This document shows, in pieces, positions 1 through 8,865 of a DNA stretch of 64,000 nucleotides. Position 1 is the first letter of the stretch; the number at the start of each line of letters is the position of its first letter. The DNA lies in NCBI RefSeq assembly GCF_030285625.1, contig NZ_CP127294.1, positions 3,420,001 to 3,484,000 of the forward strand. The letters run 5' to 3'. Source of the stretch: Amycolatopsis sp. 2-15. Lineage in GTDB: Bacteria; Actinomycetota; Actinomycetes; Mycobacteriales; Pseudonocardiaceae. A program made the translations under genes and the position numbers. The notes under the pieces are model-generated. The model was given only the letters and a program-made list of their open reading frames with translations. It ran no database searches and was not told where the DNA came from.

Positions 1-3
1 ACC

Positions 4-993
4 GTGCTCCGCGTGGCGCACGATCTCAAACTCGGCCGGTTGTTTCCCCTGGTGGTGGCCGGTGTTCTCGTCCTGACGGCCTGTGGTGGCCCGCAGCTGG
101 GCAAGGAGAACTTCCCTCGCACCACCGTCCCCGCCGCGAGCGGGGACGGTGGCAGCGGACCGATCACCGACGCGGCGGTCACCACGGGCGCGCTGCGCCC
201 GGTGCTGCCGTGCCAGTTCCTCGACAACACGTCACTCTCCGCACTGGGCACGCCCGAGGGTGAGCCGATGGCGTCGAGCGTCCGGTTCGACGAGTGCAGC
301 ACCAAGGTGCGCGACGCCGGCGGCAAGGAGCTTTCGGTCGACGTGCAGCTCGGCGCGATCGTGCTGTTCGCGTCGGACAAGACGACGGGCCAGGTCGGCG
401 GCCTGCCGCAGGTCGAGGTGCCCGACACCACCGGCGGTTCGTGCGAGGTCAGCGCCCTCACCTCGCGCGACCCGAGTCTCGGGGTGGCGTTCGAGATCGA
501 TTACCCGGGTGGCGATCCGTGTCGTGCGGGACGAACCTTGCTCGCTCCCGCCGTGGACAAGCTCCACAACTCCCCGCAGAAATACCCGGAAGTCAAGGGA
601 TCCGTGCTCACGGCCGACGCGTGCGCGGTGCTCGACCAGTCCGCGGTGGACGCCGTGCTGAAGGGCACGAAGGGGGGCGCGACCGGCCTGCACAGCTGCC
701 AATGGGGCAACAGCCCGAACCTCACGGTGATGTTCTTCCCGGCCTTCCCGCCGCTGGAGGGCGACGGCTGGCTGAAGGCCGACGTCGGCGGTGCGAACCA
801 GGCGTACGCGAAGAAGGGCACGGCCGGCACGGACTGCAAGGTCGAGTGGCAGCACCGGCCGTGGCAGGGCGACCACGTGGAGGTCGTCCAGGTGGGGTTC
901 ACCGACTACGACCTCAAGCCGGGCGCCGGCGACCCGTGTGCGACGGCGACGACGCTGGCGAAAAGCGTCGCGGGGAACTTGCCGCGGCCCTGA
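4..993 (+). CDS. DUF3558-like secreted lipoprotein
   Basis: A probable cell-surface lipoprotein of 329 residues. The N-terminus has a basic start, a hydrophobic stretch and a lipobox ending LTAC (Cys about residue 27), so the mature protein should be lipid-anchored outside the membrane. The rest is Cys-containing and acidic, with two similar halves that each open with a Cys-containing segment (near residues 70 and 205), as in the actinobacterial DUF3558 family, whose function is not established. The GTG start lies at the window edge, so an upstream start cannot be excluded. It ends 71 bp before dhaK and is probably a separate unit. The lipoprotein call is firm; the family call is moderate. 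Confidence 0.75.
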   Translation: MLRVAHDLKLGRLFPLVVAGVLVLTACGGPQLGKENFPRTTVPAASGDGGSGPITDAAVTTGALRPVLPCQFLDNTSLSALGTPEGEPMASSVRFDECSTKVRDAGGKELSVDVQLGAIVLFASDKTTGQVGGLPQVEVPDTTGGSCEVSALTSRDPSLGVAFEIDYPGGDPCRAGRTLLAPAVDKLHNSPQKYPEVKGSVLTADACAVLDQSAVDAVLKGTKGGATGLHSCQWGNSPNLTVMFFPAFPPLEGDGWLKADVGGANQAYAKKGTAGTDCKVEWQHRPWQGDHVEVVQVGFTDYDLKPGAGDPCATATTLAKSVAGNLPRP

Positions 994-1064
994 AGCTTGG
1001 CGGCGGGCCGGTCTCGGCGGCTAGGTTGGGAGCACCCACCACGCCGATGTGTCGGAGGCCCGCC

Positions 1065-2066
1065 ATGAAGAAGATCATCAACGATCCGGCGACCGTGGTC
1101 GCGGAGTCCTTGAGAGGCCTCGCCGTCGCCCACGCCGATATCCTCCGTGTCCGGGACGACCCGGCCGTCGTGGTGCGGGCCGACGCTCCGGTGGCGCGCA
1201 AGGTCGCCGTCATCTCGGGTGGCGGCGCCGGCCACGAGCCGCTGCACGGCGGGTTCGTCGGCCGCGGCATGCTCGACGCCGCTGTGCCCGGCGCGGTGTT
1301 CACGTCGCCGACGCCGGACGCGGTGCAGGCCGCGGTCGCCGCGACGACCGGGCCGTCCGGTGCGTTGCTGATCGTGAAGAACTACACGGGTGACGTGCTG
1401 AACTTCGAGACCGCCGCCGAGCTGGCCGCGGCCGAGGACCTCGACGTGCGCAGCGTCGTGATCGACGACGACGTCGCGGTGAAGGACTCCACGTTCACCG
1501 CCGGCCGCCGTGGCGTCGGCGGGACTGTGCTGCTGGAGAAGATCGTGGGCGCGGCCGCGGAGCGAGGCGACTCGCTCGACGCGGTGGAGGCGCTGGCGCG
1601 CAAGGTCGTCGGGCAGGTGCGGTCGATCGGGGTGGCGTTGAGCGCGCCGATCGTGCCGCACGTCGGCGAGCCGAGCTTCGACCTGGGGCCGGACGAGATC
1701 GAGTTCGGCATCGGCATCCACGGTGAGCCGGGCCGCGAGCGCATCCCGGCCGAGCCTGCCGACGCGCTGGTGGCGCGCATGGTCGAGGCCATCGTTTCGG
1801 ACCTGCCGTACGAGTCGGGCGACAAGGTGCTGCTGTTCACGAACTCCATGGGCGCCACGCCGTTGCTGGAGCTCTACCTCGCCCACGGCATCGCCGAGCG
1901 GCTGCTGGCCGAGCGTGGGATCGTGGTCGAGCGCAGGCTGGTCGGGCCGTACATCACGAGTCTCGAGATGCAGGGGATGAGCCTGACGCTGCTGAAGCTG
2001 GACGACGAGCTGACCGAGCTGTGGGACGCGCCCGTGTGGACGCCCGCGCTGCGATGGGGGATCTGA
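1065..2066 (+). CDS. dhaK: Dihydroxyacetone kinase, substrate-binding subunit DhaK
   Basis: Binds dihydroxyacetone covalently so that it can be phosphorylated by DhaL in the cytoplasm. The 333 residues match the family length. The N-terminal domain has the signature SGGGAGHEPLHGGFVG, and the motif GIGIHGEPG places the substrate-binding histidine at residue 219, close to the classical His218 position. An ATG at 1065 preceded by GGAGG is chosen over upstream in-frame starts because it begins exactly where the family begins. The stop overlaps the dhaL start (TGATG), so the subunits should be translationally coupled. First gene of dhaKLM. Very secure. Confidence 0.96.
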   Translation: MKKIINDPATVVAESLRGLAVAHADILRVRDDPAVVVRADAPVARKVAVISGGGAGHEPLHGGFVGRGMLDAAVPGAVFTSPTPDAVQAAVAATTGPSGALLIVKNYTGDVLNFETAAELAAAEDLDVRSVVIDDDVAVKDSTFTAGRRGVGGTVLLEKIVGAAAERGDSLDAVEALARKVVGQVRSIGVALSAPIVPHVGEPSFDLGPDEIEFGIGIHGEPGRERIPAEPADALVARMVEAIVSDLPYESGDKVLLFTNSMGATPLLELYLAHGIAERLLAERGIVVERRLVGPYITSLEMQGMSLTLLKLDDELTELWDAPVWTPALRWGI

Positions 2067-2692
2067 TGGGTTGTTCTTCCGAAGGAGTCGCGGCTGCGTT
2101 GCGAGCCGCGGCCGAAGTCGTGGCCGAGCACCGCTCCGAGCTGGTGGAGCTCGACCGCGCCATCGGCGACGGCGACCACGGCGAGAACATGAGCCGCGGG
2201 TTCACCGCGATCGTGTCCGCCCTGGAGACGGAGGTGCCCGCCACCCCGGCGGGCGTCGCGAAGCTGGCGGCCACCACGTTGATCTCGAAGGTCGGCGGCG
2301 CGGCGGGACCGTTGTACGGCACGGCTTTCCTGCGTGCGTCGACCCGTCTGGGAGACGCGGATTCGCTTGACGTGCCGCTGCTGGTGGCCGCTCTGCAGGC
2401 CGCTTTGGACGGTGTGCAGGCCCGCGGTAAGGCGGTGGGCGGCGACGCGACGATGGTCGACGCCCTGATCCCGGCCGTTTCGGCGGCCGAAGCCTGCCCC
2501 GCGGACGCCTCGATCGCCGACGTGCTGACCGCGGCCGCCGACGCGGCCGACCGCGGCGCCGAGTCCACAGTGGACCTGGTGCCCCGCAAGGGCCGGGCTT
2601 CGTATCTGGGCGAACGCGCCGTCGGCCACATGGACCCCGGCGCCCGCTCCACGGCGCTGCTGCTGCGCGCGTTCGCGGAGGCCGCCCGGTGA
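2066..2692 (+). CDS. dhaL: Dihydroxyacetone kinase, ADP-binding subunit DhaL
   Basis: Transfers phosphate from a tightly bound ADP/ATP to the dihydroxyacetone held by DhaK; in the PTS type the nucleotide is recharged by DhaM. The motif LDRAIGDGDHGENMSRGF contains the Mg-binding aspartates, and the helical DhaL fold is kept to the end (208 residues, against about 210 usual). An ATG at 2054 is also in frame; I prefer 2066 because it gives the normal spacing to the metal motif and overlaps the dhaK stop. The end overlaps the dhaM GTG by four bases. Confidence 0.95.
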   Translation: MGCSSEGVAAALRAAAEVVAEHRSELVELDRAIGDGDHGENMSRGFTAIVSALETEVPATPAGVAKLAATTLISKVGGAAGPLYGTAFLRASTRLGDADSLDVPLLVAALQAALDGVQARGKAVGGDATMVDALIPAVSAAEACPADASIADVLTAAADAADRGAESTVDLVPRKGRASYLGERAVGHMDPGARSTALLLRAFAEAAR

Positions 2693-3363
2693 CCGTGGGG
2701 ATCGTGCTCGTCTCGCACAGCGCCAAACTGGCCCAAGGCCTGGCCGACCTGGCCGCCCAAATGGCCCCCGACGTCCGCATCATCCCCGCCGGCGGCCTCC
2801 CCGACGACGGCGGCATCGGCACCGACTACGACGAAGTCGTGGCCGCCACCCAACGCGCCGACGCCGGCGACGGTGTGGTGCTGCTGTACGACCTGGGCAG
2901 CGCGCAGATGACGGCGGAGCTCGCGGTGGAGTCCTTGTCCGGCGGCCTCGCCGCGGTGGTCGCCGACGGCCCCCTCGTGGAAGGCGCCATCGCGGCCGCC
3001 GTCGCCGCCCAGGGCGGGGCGGACCGCAAAGCGGTGGCTTCCGCTGCCGCCGGCGCCGGCCTGGCCCCCGACCTCGCCGCCGTGGACTCTCCCAGTGACT
3101 CCCAGGAGAAGGAACTCACGCTGACGAACGAGGTCGGCCTCCACGCCCGCCCCGCCGCCGTCCTGGTCCGCAGCCTGGCCTCCGTGGAAGCCGAGGTCAC
3201 CATCCGCCTGGGCGACCAGGAAGCCGACGCCCACAGCGTCCTGGCCCTCATGTCCCTCGGCGCCCGCCAGGGCGACCGCATCCTGGTGCGCGCCCGGGGG
3301 CCGGAGGCTTCGGACGCGCTCGCCAAGGTGACCGGATTGGTGGAGTCGAACTTCGGGGAGTAG
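2689..3363 (+). CDS. dhaM: PTS-dependent dihydroxyacetone kinase phosphotransferase DhaM (EIIA plus HPr)
   Basis: Relays phosphate from the phosphotransferase system to the nucleotide on DhaL. Residues 1-130 are an EIIA-mannose-type domain with the phospho-acceptor His in VLVSHSAKLA. Residues 140-224 are an HPr domain with the active-site motif GLHARPAA. The enzyme-I-like third domain found in some DhaM proteins is absent, so phosphate must come from the general PTS enzyme I. Starts at GTG inside the dhaL stop (GTGA), completing the dhaKLM operon. No dedicated regulator is seen beside it. Confidence 0.94.
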   Translation: MTVGIVLVSHSAKLAQGLADLAAQMAPDVRIIPAGGLPDDGGIGTDYDEVVAATQRADAGDGVVLLYDLGSAQMTAELAVESLSGGLAAVVADGPLVEGAIAAAVAAQGGADRKAVASAAAGAGLAPDLAAVDSPSDSQEKELTLTNEVGLHARPAAVLVRSLASVEAEVTIRLGDQEADAHSVLALMSLGARQGDRILVRARGPEASDALAKVTGLVESNFGE

Positions 3364-3386
3364 GGGTGCGCGGGCTTCGTCGTCGT

Positions 3387-3412
3387 CCGGGCCGTTGAGT
3401 GACACGGCCCGG
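3387..3412 (+). terminator. Hairpin after dhaKLM
   Basis: An 8-bp perfect stem (CCGGGCCG / CGGCCCGG) with a 10-base loop, 24 bp after the dhaM stop. There is no T-run, so it is a terminator candidate by position and stem only. Confidence 0.5.
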
Positions 3413-3975
3413 CAGAAACACCCGCGCCCTCCTTCCGTGCTGGCGATCGTTGCAGCACCTGAGGTGTTCAGGGGACCGGCTGCCCCACCGCCACCGTCGG
3501 TGGTGCCTGCCGCTGGGGTGAGGCTTTGGTCGGGTGTCCGGAGCCCCGTGGCTTCGGAGCTCGGCGCCCGGCAGCGCAGGGCTGTCGCCTCGGCGTCTGA
3601 AGCCCCGAAGCCCTAAAGCCCCGAAGCCCTGAAGCCGTGAAGCCAGGCGCCGAAGCCAGAGCCAGAGCGTCGGGCCGTGGCGCCAAAGCCGACGCCTGGA
3701 GCCTGGGCGCCAGCAGCACGACCCCGACACCCGCAGCGCAGAGCTGTGGCCCCGAAGCCCGGCCTCTGCAGCCTGACAATCCGAGCCCAGCGCTCGACTG
3801 GCTCCAGCGCACAAACCTCGCCACCGGACGCCGGCAAACGTCCACTATGGACCCCAAGGACCCCGCTGCAGCAATTCACTTCCCTCGCCAGGCCGCGCGA
3901 TGAACGGCGCCGGAGAAGTTGTTCTCCGCCACCGCCCACTCCCGAATTCCGGCAATTCACAAACCGAAAATACCC
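3413..3975. other. Non-coding stretch with low-complexity repeats
   Basis: About 560 bp without a gene I can support. The middle is dominated by short repeats of GAAGCCC type (densest at 3599-3644, scattered to about 3760). Open frames here on both strands have repeat-driven composition and no recognisable domain. A short hairpin (GGAGAA-GTTG-TTCTCC) lies at 3912-3927. Base composition drops towards 3975, near the end of the small membrane-protein gene. Confidence 0.6.
3599..3644. repeat. Tandem GAAGCCC-type short repeat
   Basis: About five imperfect tandem copies of an 8-9 base unit (GAAGCCCC, AAAGCCCC, GAAGCCCT and variants), with more scattered GAAGCC words for another 100 bp. No coding role is apparent. 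Confidence 0.7.
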
Positions 3976-4155
3976 TCACGCTGTCAGCGCGATCCCCAGC
4001 CAGATCGCGCCGATCACGGCTGCCCCGCACAGCGCGGCGAGCAGCAACAGCACCGTGCTGATCTGCCCAGGTTGGCGCGGCAGTCGCATCGGTTCCGTCG
4101 GTGGACCCCAGTAATCCGGGGAATTCTGTGCGGCCGGTCCGGTCGTGCTCGTCAT
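3976..4155 (-). CDS. Small single-pass membrane protein
   Basis: A 59-residue protein with a polar, Pro-rich N-terminal half and one membrane helix (residues about 34-57: STVLLLLAALCGAAVIGAIW). The ATG at 4155 has a strong GGAGGA ribosome site just upstream, which favours it over longer upstream extensions whose composition looks non-coding. I do not recognise a family. It is monocistronic, divergent from the DUF1963 gene. Confidence 0.65.
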   Translation of the reverse strand: MTSTTGPAAQNSPDYWGPPTEPMRLPRQPGQISTVLLLLAALCGAAVIGAIWLGIALTA

Positions 4156-4335
4156 GGCGCTTCCTCCGTCCCTCGACCGGCGAATCCTTTGTGGTCCGGA
4201 CGTCGGGCCGGCTGCGTTGTCCGTTACCGGGATCGGCGGCCGGGTTTTTGACCGATTCCCGATCGAAAGGAATCGCCGCGGTCGGTATTCGCGCTGTTCT
4301 CCGGAGTTGTCGGTGCCGGGCGATACCCTCGCGCG

Positions 4336-5129
4336 GTGACTCCCGCCACCGAGCATGCGCGCACCGCGGTGCGCCTCCATCCCGCGCAAGGCGAGCCCGT
4401 CGTCGGCGAAAGCCACGTGGGCGGTCCCCTGCTGTGGCCCGCGAGCGAGCCGCGACCGACGTGCCCCGTCACCTGGCCGCCGAAGCCCGAGGCGACCGAC
4501 GACGGCTGGACGGCGGCCATCCGGGCGACGAGCCCGTGCCCGTGATGGTCGACGCTGCCCAGTTTTTCCGCCGCGACTTCCCGGAGTTGCCGTTCCCCGA
4601 CGGCACGGATCTGGCGCAGGTACTGCTGTGCCCGACGCGCCACGCGAGCAAACACCACTGCGGCCCGGCGGTGCGCCTCATCTGGCGCAACTCGAAAACC
4701 GTCGGCGAAGTCGCCGAAGCGCCGGAGCCACCTGAAGACGCGGATGACCTGTTCCTGCCCCAGGCGCGCGTCCTGCATCCGTGCCGGCTCCGAGAATTCC
4801 CGTACCCAGAGGAGTTCCCCAAGGACCGCCGCGCGGAGCTGGGGTTGCCGGCGAGCCGCGATGACGTCGATTACGAGCTCGGCCAGTTCTCGAAAGTCGG
4901 CGGCTGGACGGCTTGGTACGCCGGGGATCCCCAAGACCTGAGCTGCCGCGAGTGTGGCGCGCGCCTGCGTCAGGCGATCGCGTTGGCGACGCAGGAGGAC
5001 GAGGTGCCCTGCGGGTGCGAGCGGCGGGACGACGAGGAAGCCGGCTGGGAGTTCGGTGAGCAGGGGGCACTGAACATCTTCCTCTGCCCCACCGACCCGC
5101 GGCACCCCGTCAAGGTGCGGACGGAGTAG
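4336..5129 (+). pseudogene. DUF1963-like protein gene, frameshifted
   Basis: Reads as one DUF1963 (YwqG-like) protein split over two frames. The first part from GTG 4336 has the typical opening GESHVGGPLLWP and stops at 4545. The second part, in the frame used to 5129, continues with PVPVMVDAAQFFRRDFPELP and a C-terminal zinc-ribbon-like segment containing the pairs CREC and CGC. One base appears to be missing between about 4510 and 4530, near a CGGG run. It may be a true pseudogene or a sequencing error. The last 20 bp overlap the convergent Lrp gene. Family function is unknown. Confidence 0.7.
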
Positions 5130-5595
5130 GCGGCAACAACGGCCCGCCACTCCAGTGCTGGAACACCAGGTTCGTGTGCACGCGCGCGACCTCGTCGCGG
5201 GCGGTGAGCTCGTCCAGCACCAGCCGCTGGAGCTCGGCGGCCGAGCTGGTGGCCACGTGCGCCAGGAAGTCGTCCGGGCCGGTGAGGTGGTAGACGGCGC
5301 GCACCTCGGGCAGGGCGAGCAGGTCGGCGACGAAGGGGTCGACCAGCTGGCGCCGGTGGGGGCGGACCTGCACGAACAGGAATGCCTCCAGCGGACGCCC
5401 GAGTTTGGCGGCGTCGACCTGCGCGTGCTGGCCCGTGATCACGCCGGTCTCGCGCAGGCGCGCCACGCGATCCAGACACGTGGACGGCGCGATGCCGACG
5501 GCGGCAGCGAGGTCCTTGTTCGACGTCCGGGCATCGTTCTGCAGCACCCGCAGAATCTCGAGGTCGACCGGGCTCAGTTCGACAGATCCAGTCAC
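5110..5595 (-). CDS. Lrp/AsnC family transcriptional regulator
   Basis: A 161-residue feast/famine regulator. Residues about 5-55 form the AsnC-type winged HTH (LSPVDLEILRVLQNDARTSN, then DLAAAVGIAPSTCLDRVARL). Residues about 65-145 form the RAM ligand-sensing domain. The GTG at 5595 starts at the usual distance before the HTH. It is transcribed away from the gamma-lyase gene at 5656 with a 60-bp gap, the usual arrangement when an Lrp protein controls a neighbouring amino-acid enzyme; the target is therefore an inference from position. The ligand is not predictable. Confidence 0.9.
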   Translation of the reverse strand: MTGSVELSPVDLEILRVLQNDARTSNKDLAAAVGIAPSTCLDRVARLRETGVITGQHAQVDAAKLGRPLEAFLFVQVRPHRRQLVDPFVADLLALPEVRAVYHLTGPDDFLAHVATSSAAELQRLVLDELTARDEVARVHTNLVFQHWSGGPLLPPTPSAP

Positions 5596-5655
5596 AAGCC
5601 GAATGATATCCGAAGCTGTTGCGCCAAATCCGCACGATGACCGAACCTTCGGACC
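5596..5655. promoter_or_regulatory. Divergent Lrp / gamma-lyase control region
   Basis: A 60-bp gap between the two divergent starts. It contains the palindrome CCGAA-CC-TTCGG (5641-5652), only three bases before the gamma-lyase ATG, and a GATATC core near 5609. Either could be part of an Lrp site. This is based on symmetry only. Confidence 0.4.
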
Positions 5656-6768
5656 ATGACGAACGCGCTGCGCACCCGAGCCGTCCACGCCGGCCGCGAC
5701 GACCTGACCGACCTGGGCCTGCACGCCGTACCGCTCGATTTCTCCACGACGTACCCGTCCCGCGACAGCGCGGCCGAGGCCCGGCGGATCGACGAGTTCT
5801 CGGCCGGCGGCGAGGTCTCCGGCATCTACGGCCGCGTCAGCAACCCGACCGTCGAGCGGTTCGAGCGCGCGCTGGCCGAACTGGAGGGATTCGACCACGC
5901 GGTGGCGTTCGCGAGCGGGATGGCGGCGGTGTCCGCGTGCCTGCTTTCCGCCGCGTCGCAAGGAAAGCGGCACGTCGTCGGCGTCCGGCCGCTGTACGGC
6001 TCGACCGACCACCTGCTGACCTCCGGGCTGCTCGGCACCGAGGTCACGTGGGCGGCGCCCGGTGAGGTGCCCGCGGCGCTGAGGCCGGACACCGGTCTCG
6101 TGTTCGTGGAAACGCCCGCCAACCCGACGCTCACCGAGCTCGACGTCAAAGCCCTCGTCGACGCGTGCGGCGACGTGCCCGTGCTCGTCGACAACACCTT
6201 CGCCACACCTGTCCTGCAACGCCCCGGCCGCCACGGCGCGCGCCTCGTGCTGCACAGCGCGACGAAGTTCCTCGGCGGCCACGGCGACGTGATGGGTGGC
6301 ATCGTCGCGTGCGATGCGGAGGAAGCCGCGCGGCTGCGGGGAATCCGCTTCGCGACGGGCGCCGTGCTGCACCCGCTGGCGGGATACCTGTTGCTGCGCG
6401 GGCTTTCGACGCTCCCGCTGCGCGTTACGGCGGCGTCGGCGACGGCGGCCGTGCTGGCCGAGCGGCTCACGCAGCACGAAGCGGTGACTGCCGTGCACTA
6501 CCCGAAGCTGGGCGGCCCGCTCGTCGCGTTCGAGGTGGCGGGGGATCCGCACGCGCTGATCGCCGCCGTCCGGCTGATCACGCCGGCGGTGAGCCTCGGC
6601 AGCGTCGACACGCTCATCCAGCACCCGGCGTCGCTCACGCACCGGGTCGTCGCCGAGACCGACCGCGAGGAGAACGGCATCACCCAAGGGCTGATCCGGC
6701 TCTCGGCCGGCCTCGAGGACGTCGAGGACCTCTGGCACGACCTCGACCAGGCGTTGAAGGCCTGCTGA
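5656..6768 (+). CDS. PLP-dependent trans-sulfuration enzyme (cystathionine/methionine gamma-lyase type)
   Basis: A cytoplasmic Cys/Met-metabolism PLP enzyme of 370 residues. Visible family features are the Tyr/Arg cofactor-binding YGRVSNPT (about residue 57), the aromatic-stacking [21 protein letters not shown], and the PLP-lysine motif [12 protein letters not shown] with Lys at about 204. The C-terminal [18 protein letters not shown] is also standard. It resembles methionine gamma-lyase and cystathionine gamma-lyase equally, so the exact substrate is open. It is divergent from an Lrp-type regulator, consistent with control by a sulfur or branched amino acid. Confidence 0.88.
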   Translation: MTNALRTRAVHAGRDDLTDLGLHAVPLDFSTTYPSRDSAAEARRIDEFSAGGEVSGIYGRVSNPTVERFERALAELEGFDHAVAFASGMAAVSACLLSAASQGKRHVVGVRPLYGSTDHLLTSGLLGTEVTWAAPGEVPAALRPDTGLVFVETPANPTLTELDVKALVDACGDVPVLVDNTFATPVLQRPGRHGARLVLHSATKFLGGHGDVMGGIVACDAEEAARLRGIRFATGAVLHPLAGYLLLRGLSTLPLRVTAASATAAVLAERLTQHEAVTAVHYPKLGGPLVAFEVAGDPHALIAAVRLITPAVSLGSVDTLIQHPASLTHRVVAETDREENGITQGLIRLSAGLEDVEDLWHDLDQALKAC

Positions 6769-6771
6769 CCG

Positions 6772-6975
6772 TCAGCCGCCGCAGCACCCGCCGCCGCAGC
6801 AGCCACCCGACGGCGCGGGGCTCGCGGCGGCGCCGGTGAGCGCGACGGTGGTCAGCAGCTTCACGGTGTCGGTGTGCCCCTCGGGACACGGCGCCGGCGC
6901 GCCGGACTCGCTCATCGGCCGTTGCAGCTCGAACGTGTCGGTGCAGTCGCGGCAGCGGTAGGCGTAAGTGGGCAT
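6772..6975 (-). CDS. FmdB-type zinc-ribbon protein with Cys-rich tail
   Basis: A 67-residue protein opening MPTYAYRCRDCTDTFELQRP, the FmdB-family start, with a CxxC followed by CPEGH, a plausible one-zinc ribbon (only three canonical Cys plus a His). The C-terminus is a Gly-Cys tail (GGCCGGGCCGG), often seen in actinobacterial members. The role is unknown; regulation or metal binding is possible. It is convergent with the gamma-lyase, separated by three bases. Confidence 0.85.
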   Translation of the reverse strand: MPTYAYRCRDCTDTFELQRPMSESGAPAPCPEGHTDTVKLLTTVALTGAAASPAPSGGCCGGGCCGG

Positions 6976-7019
6976 GCGTCGATTATCGCTGCCGCACGGG
7001 CGGGTGGGAAGCTGTCTTC

Positions 7020-8141
7020 GTGGACGTTCCCCAGATCACGGACCTCCCGCACCTCGGCCAGGTCGTCCCCGCGGTACTGGCCGCGCTTGGCGTGCCGGGC
7101 GAGACGGGTTCGCTGGCGCTGCCGGAGGCCCGCAGCGCGTGCGTGCTGCTCATCGACGGTCTCGGCTGGCAGCTCCTCGCCGAGCACGCGGCCGACGCGC
7201 CGGTGCTCACGGAGCTCGCGAAGAGCCCGTTGCGTGTCGGCTTCCCGTCGACCACGGCGGCCGGCGTCGCCGCCATCGGCACCGGGCTGGCGTCGGGGGA
7301 GCACGGGATGGTCGGGTACACGTTCGAGGTGCCGGGCGCGGGCGTGCTCAACGCCCTGCGCTGGCGCTCCCACGAAGACGGCAGGGACCTGCGCGGCGCC
7401 CTCCCGCCCCGCTCGGTCCAGCCGCTTCCGACGACTTTCGAAGCCGCCGCCGCCGCCGGCCTCGACGCCGCCGTCGTGTCGTCCGCTCAGTTCTCCGACA
7501 CGGCCCTGACCCGCGCCACCCAGAGCGGCGCGCGCTACGCCGGCGTCCACGCCCTCGGCGACCTCGCGGCGCGGACGCTGGAGGTGCTCGCGTCGCGCTC
7601 GTTCTGCTATGCCTACCACAGCGAACTCGACCTGCTCGGCCACCTCTACGGCCCCGGCTCCACCGCCTGGCGGATGCAGCTGCGGCACGTCGACCGCCTC
7701 GTGGAGTCCATTGTGGACGGACTACCTGCGGGTGCGCTGCTGGCGGTCGTCGCCGACCACGGCATGGTGACCGTGGACGACAAACTCGACCTCGAGGACA
7801 CCCCGTCGCTGCTGGCGGGCGTCCGCGCCTTCGGCGGCGAGGTCCGCGCCCGCCACGTCTACGCCGAACCGGGCGCGGCCGCCGACGTTCTGGCGGCCTG
7901 GCAGTCTGTGCTCGGCTCGCGTGCCTGGGTGCTGCCCCGCGACGAGGCCATCGCCGCGGGCTGGTTCGGCACCGTGAGCGACCGCGTGCGCCCCCGCATC
8001 GGCGACGTCGTCGCCGCGGCCCAGGGCACGTTCGGCATGGTCCGCGGCTTGGCCGAAGCGGTGGAGACGTCGCTGATCGGCCAGCACGGTTCGCTGACGG
8101 AGGCTGAGCAGCTGGTGCCGCTGGCACTCGCGCACGGCTGA
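7020..8141 (+). CDS. Alkaline-phosphatase-superfamily phosphodiesterase/nucleotide pyrophosphatase
   Basis: A 373-residue metal-dependent hydrolase of the alkaline phosphatase superfamily. It begins, after a short leader, with VLLIDGLGWQLL (first metal Asp). The nucleophile region is FPSTTAAGVAAIGTG and the later metal ligands are in AYHSELDLLGHLYG and VVADHGM. No signal peptide is seen, so it is probably cytoplasmic. It starts at GTG; the 44-bp gap to the FmdB gene makes the two divergent. The physiological substrate cannot be told. Confidence 0.87.
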   Translation: MDVPQITDLPHLGQVVPAVLAALGVPGETGSLALPEARSACVLLIDGLGWQLLAEHAADAPVLTELAKSPLRVGFPSTTAAGVAAIGTGLASGEHGMVGYTFEVPGAGVLNALRWRSHEDGRDLRGALPPRSVQPLPTTFEAAAAAGLDAAVVSSAQFSDTALTRATQSGARYAGVHALGDLAARTLEVLASRSFCYAYHSELDLLGHLYGPGSTAWRMQLRHVDRLVESIVDGLPAGALLAVVADHGMVTVDDKLDLEDTPSLLAGVRAFGGEVRARHVYAEPGAAADVLAAWQSVLGSRAWVLPRDEAIAAGWFGTVSDRVRPRIGDVVAAAQGTFGMVRGLAEAVETSLIGQHGSLTEAEQLVPLALAHG

Positions 8142-8307
8142 CCCTGGATTTGCCGGTAGACCAGGGATTTGCCGGTTTGCCGGGGTCCGGGTCACGCCGT
8201 GCGAGCCGGCCCGCGCCCCGCGGGTCGACCTCGATCGCGACCGTGCCACGGTGGCAAGCCGGACCACGCTCTGCAGCCCACCGATCCCTCCCGTTAACGT
8301 GTTTCCC

Positions 8308-8613
8308 GTGCCCCGACACAATCGCCCCGGCAGAGACCGGCACGGTCGTGCCGAGCAGCCCGACCTCAGCGCGGTCAGCGGCTGGGCACATTCCGAGTCC
8401 GGCCCCGACGGCGAATGGCTCGTGCGCACCGTGCCCGGCTCCCACGCGACCAAGACGTACCGCTGCCCCGGCTGCGACCACGAGATCCGCCCCGGCACAC
8501 CCCACGTGGTCGTCTGGCCTGCGGACGAAACCGGTTCCGCCGCCGACCGCCGCCACTGGCACCGCACCTGCTGGGACGCCCGGACCCGCCGGCGCCCGAA
8601 CCGCCGCTGGTAG
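8308..8613 (+). CDS. Small conserved actinobacterial Cys/His protein (often annotated 'ATP/GTP-binding')
   Basis: A 101-residue protein with a basic N-terminus, then EWLVRTVPGSHATKTYRCPG and a four-ligand set CPGC...HWHRTC that could bind zinc. I recognise it as a small actinobacterial family commonly labelled ATP/GTP-binding, but I see no P-loop and would not rely on that label. The GTG at 8308 is chosen because upstream residues look unlike coding sequence. The Arg-rich ends suggest nucleic-acid contact, which is only an inference. Confidence 0.7.
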   Translation: MPRHNRPGRDRHGRAEQPDLSAVSGWAHSESGPDGEWLVRTVPGSHATKTYRCPGCDHEIRPGTPHVVVWPADETGSAADRRHWHRTCWDARTRRRPNRRW

Positions 8614-8865
8614 GTCGGGGATGGCCGCGGCCAGACGGTGGGTGCGAGGTGGCGGCGGAAACCCGTCTGCCTGACCTGCTGTGACGTGCTCTGCCGACCT
8701 GGCGCCGGTAGGCGGGGGACGGCCGCCGCGAGAAGGGCGAGGCATGCCCCGGCGCTCGCCAAGCCGCGCCCGCGGATTCGCGCCCGGCATCGAGAAGCGC
8801 GCGAGCCTGATGCGAGAACAGCCGAGTCGGCGCTGTTTCCCCAACCGGCGCGCCACCGCCCGAGC

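Noticed and set aside
4101..4335. Extension of the DUF1963 gene upstream to 4101
   Set aside because: That frame upstream is low-complexity and runs antisense through the small membrane-protein gene; the DUF1963 start is in the GTG 4336 frame.
6940..6975. Cys-rich FmdB tail as a novel metal-storage peptide
   Set aside because: Such GGCC tails are common in actinobacterial FmdB proteins as I recall, so not treated as novel.
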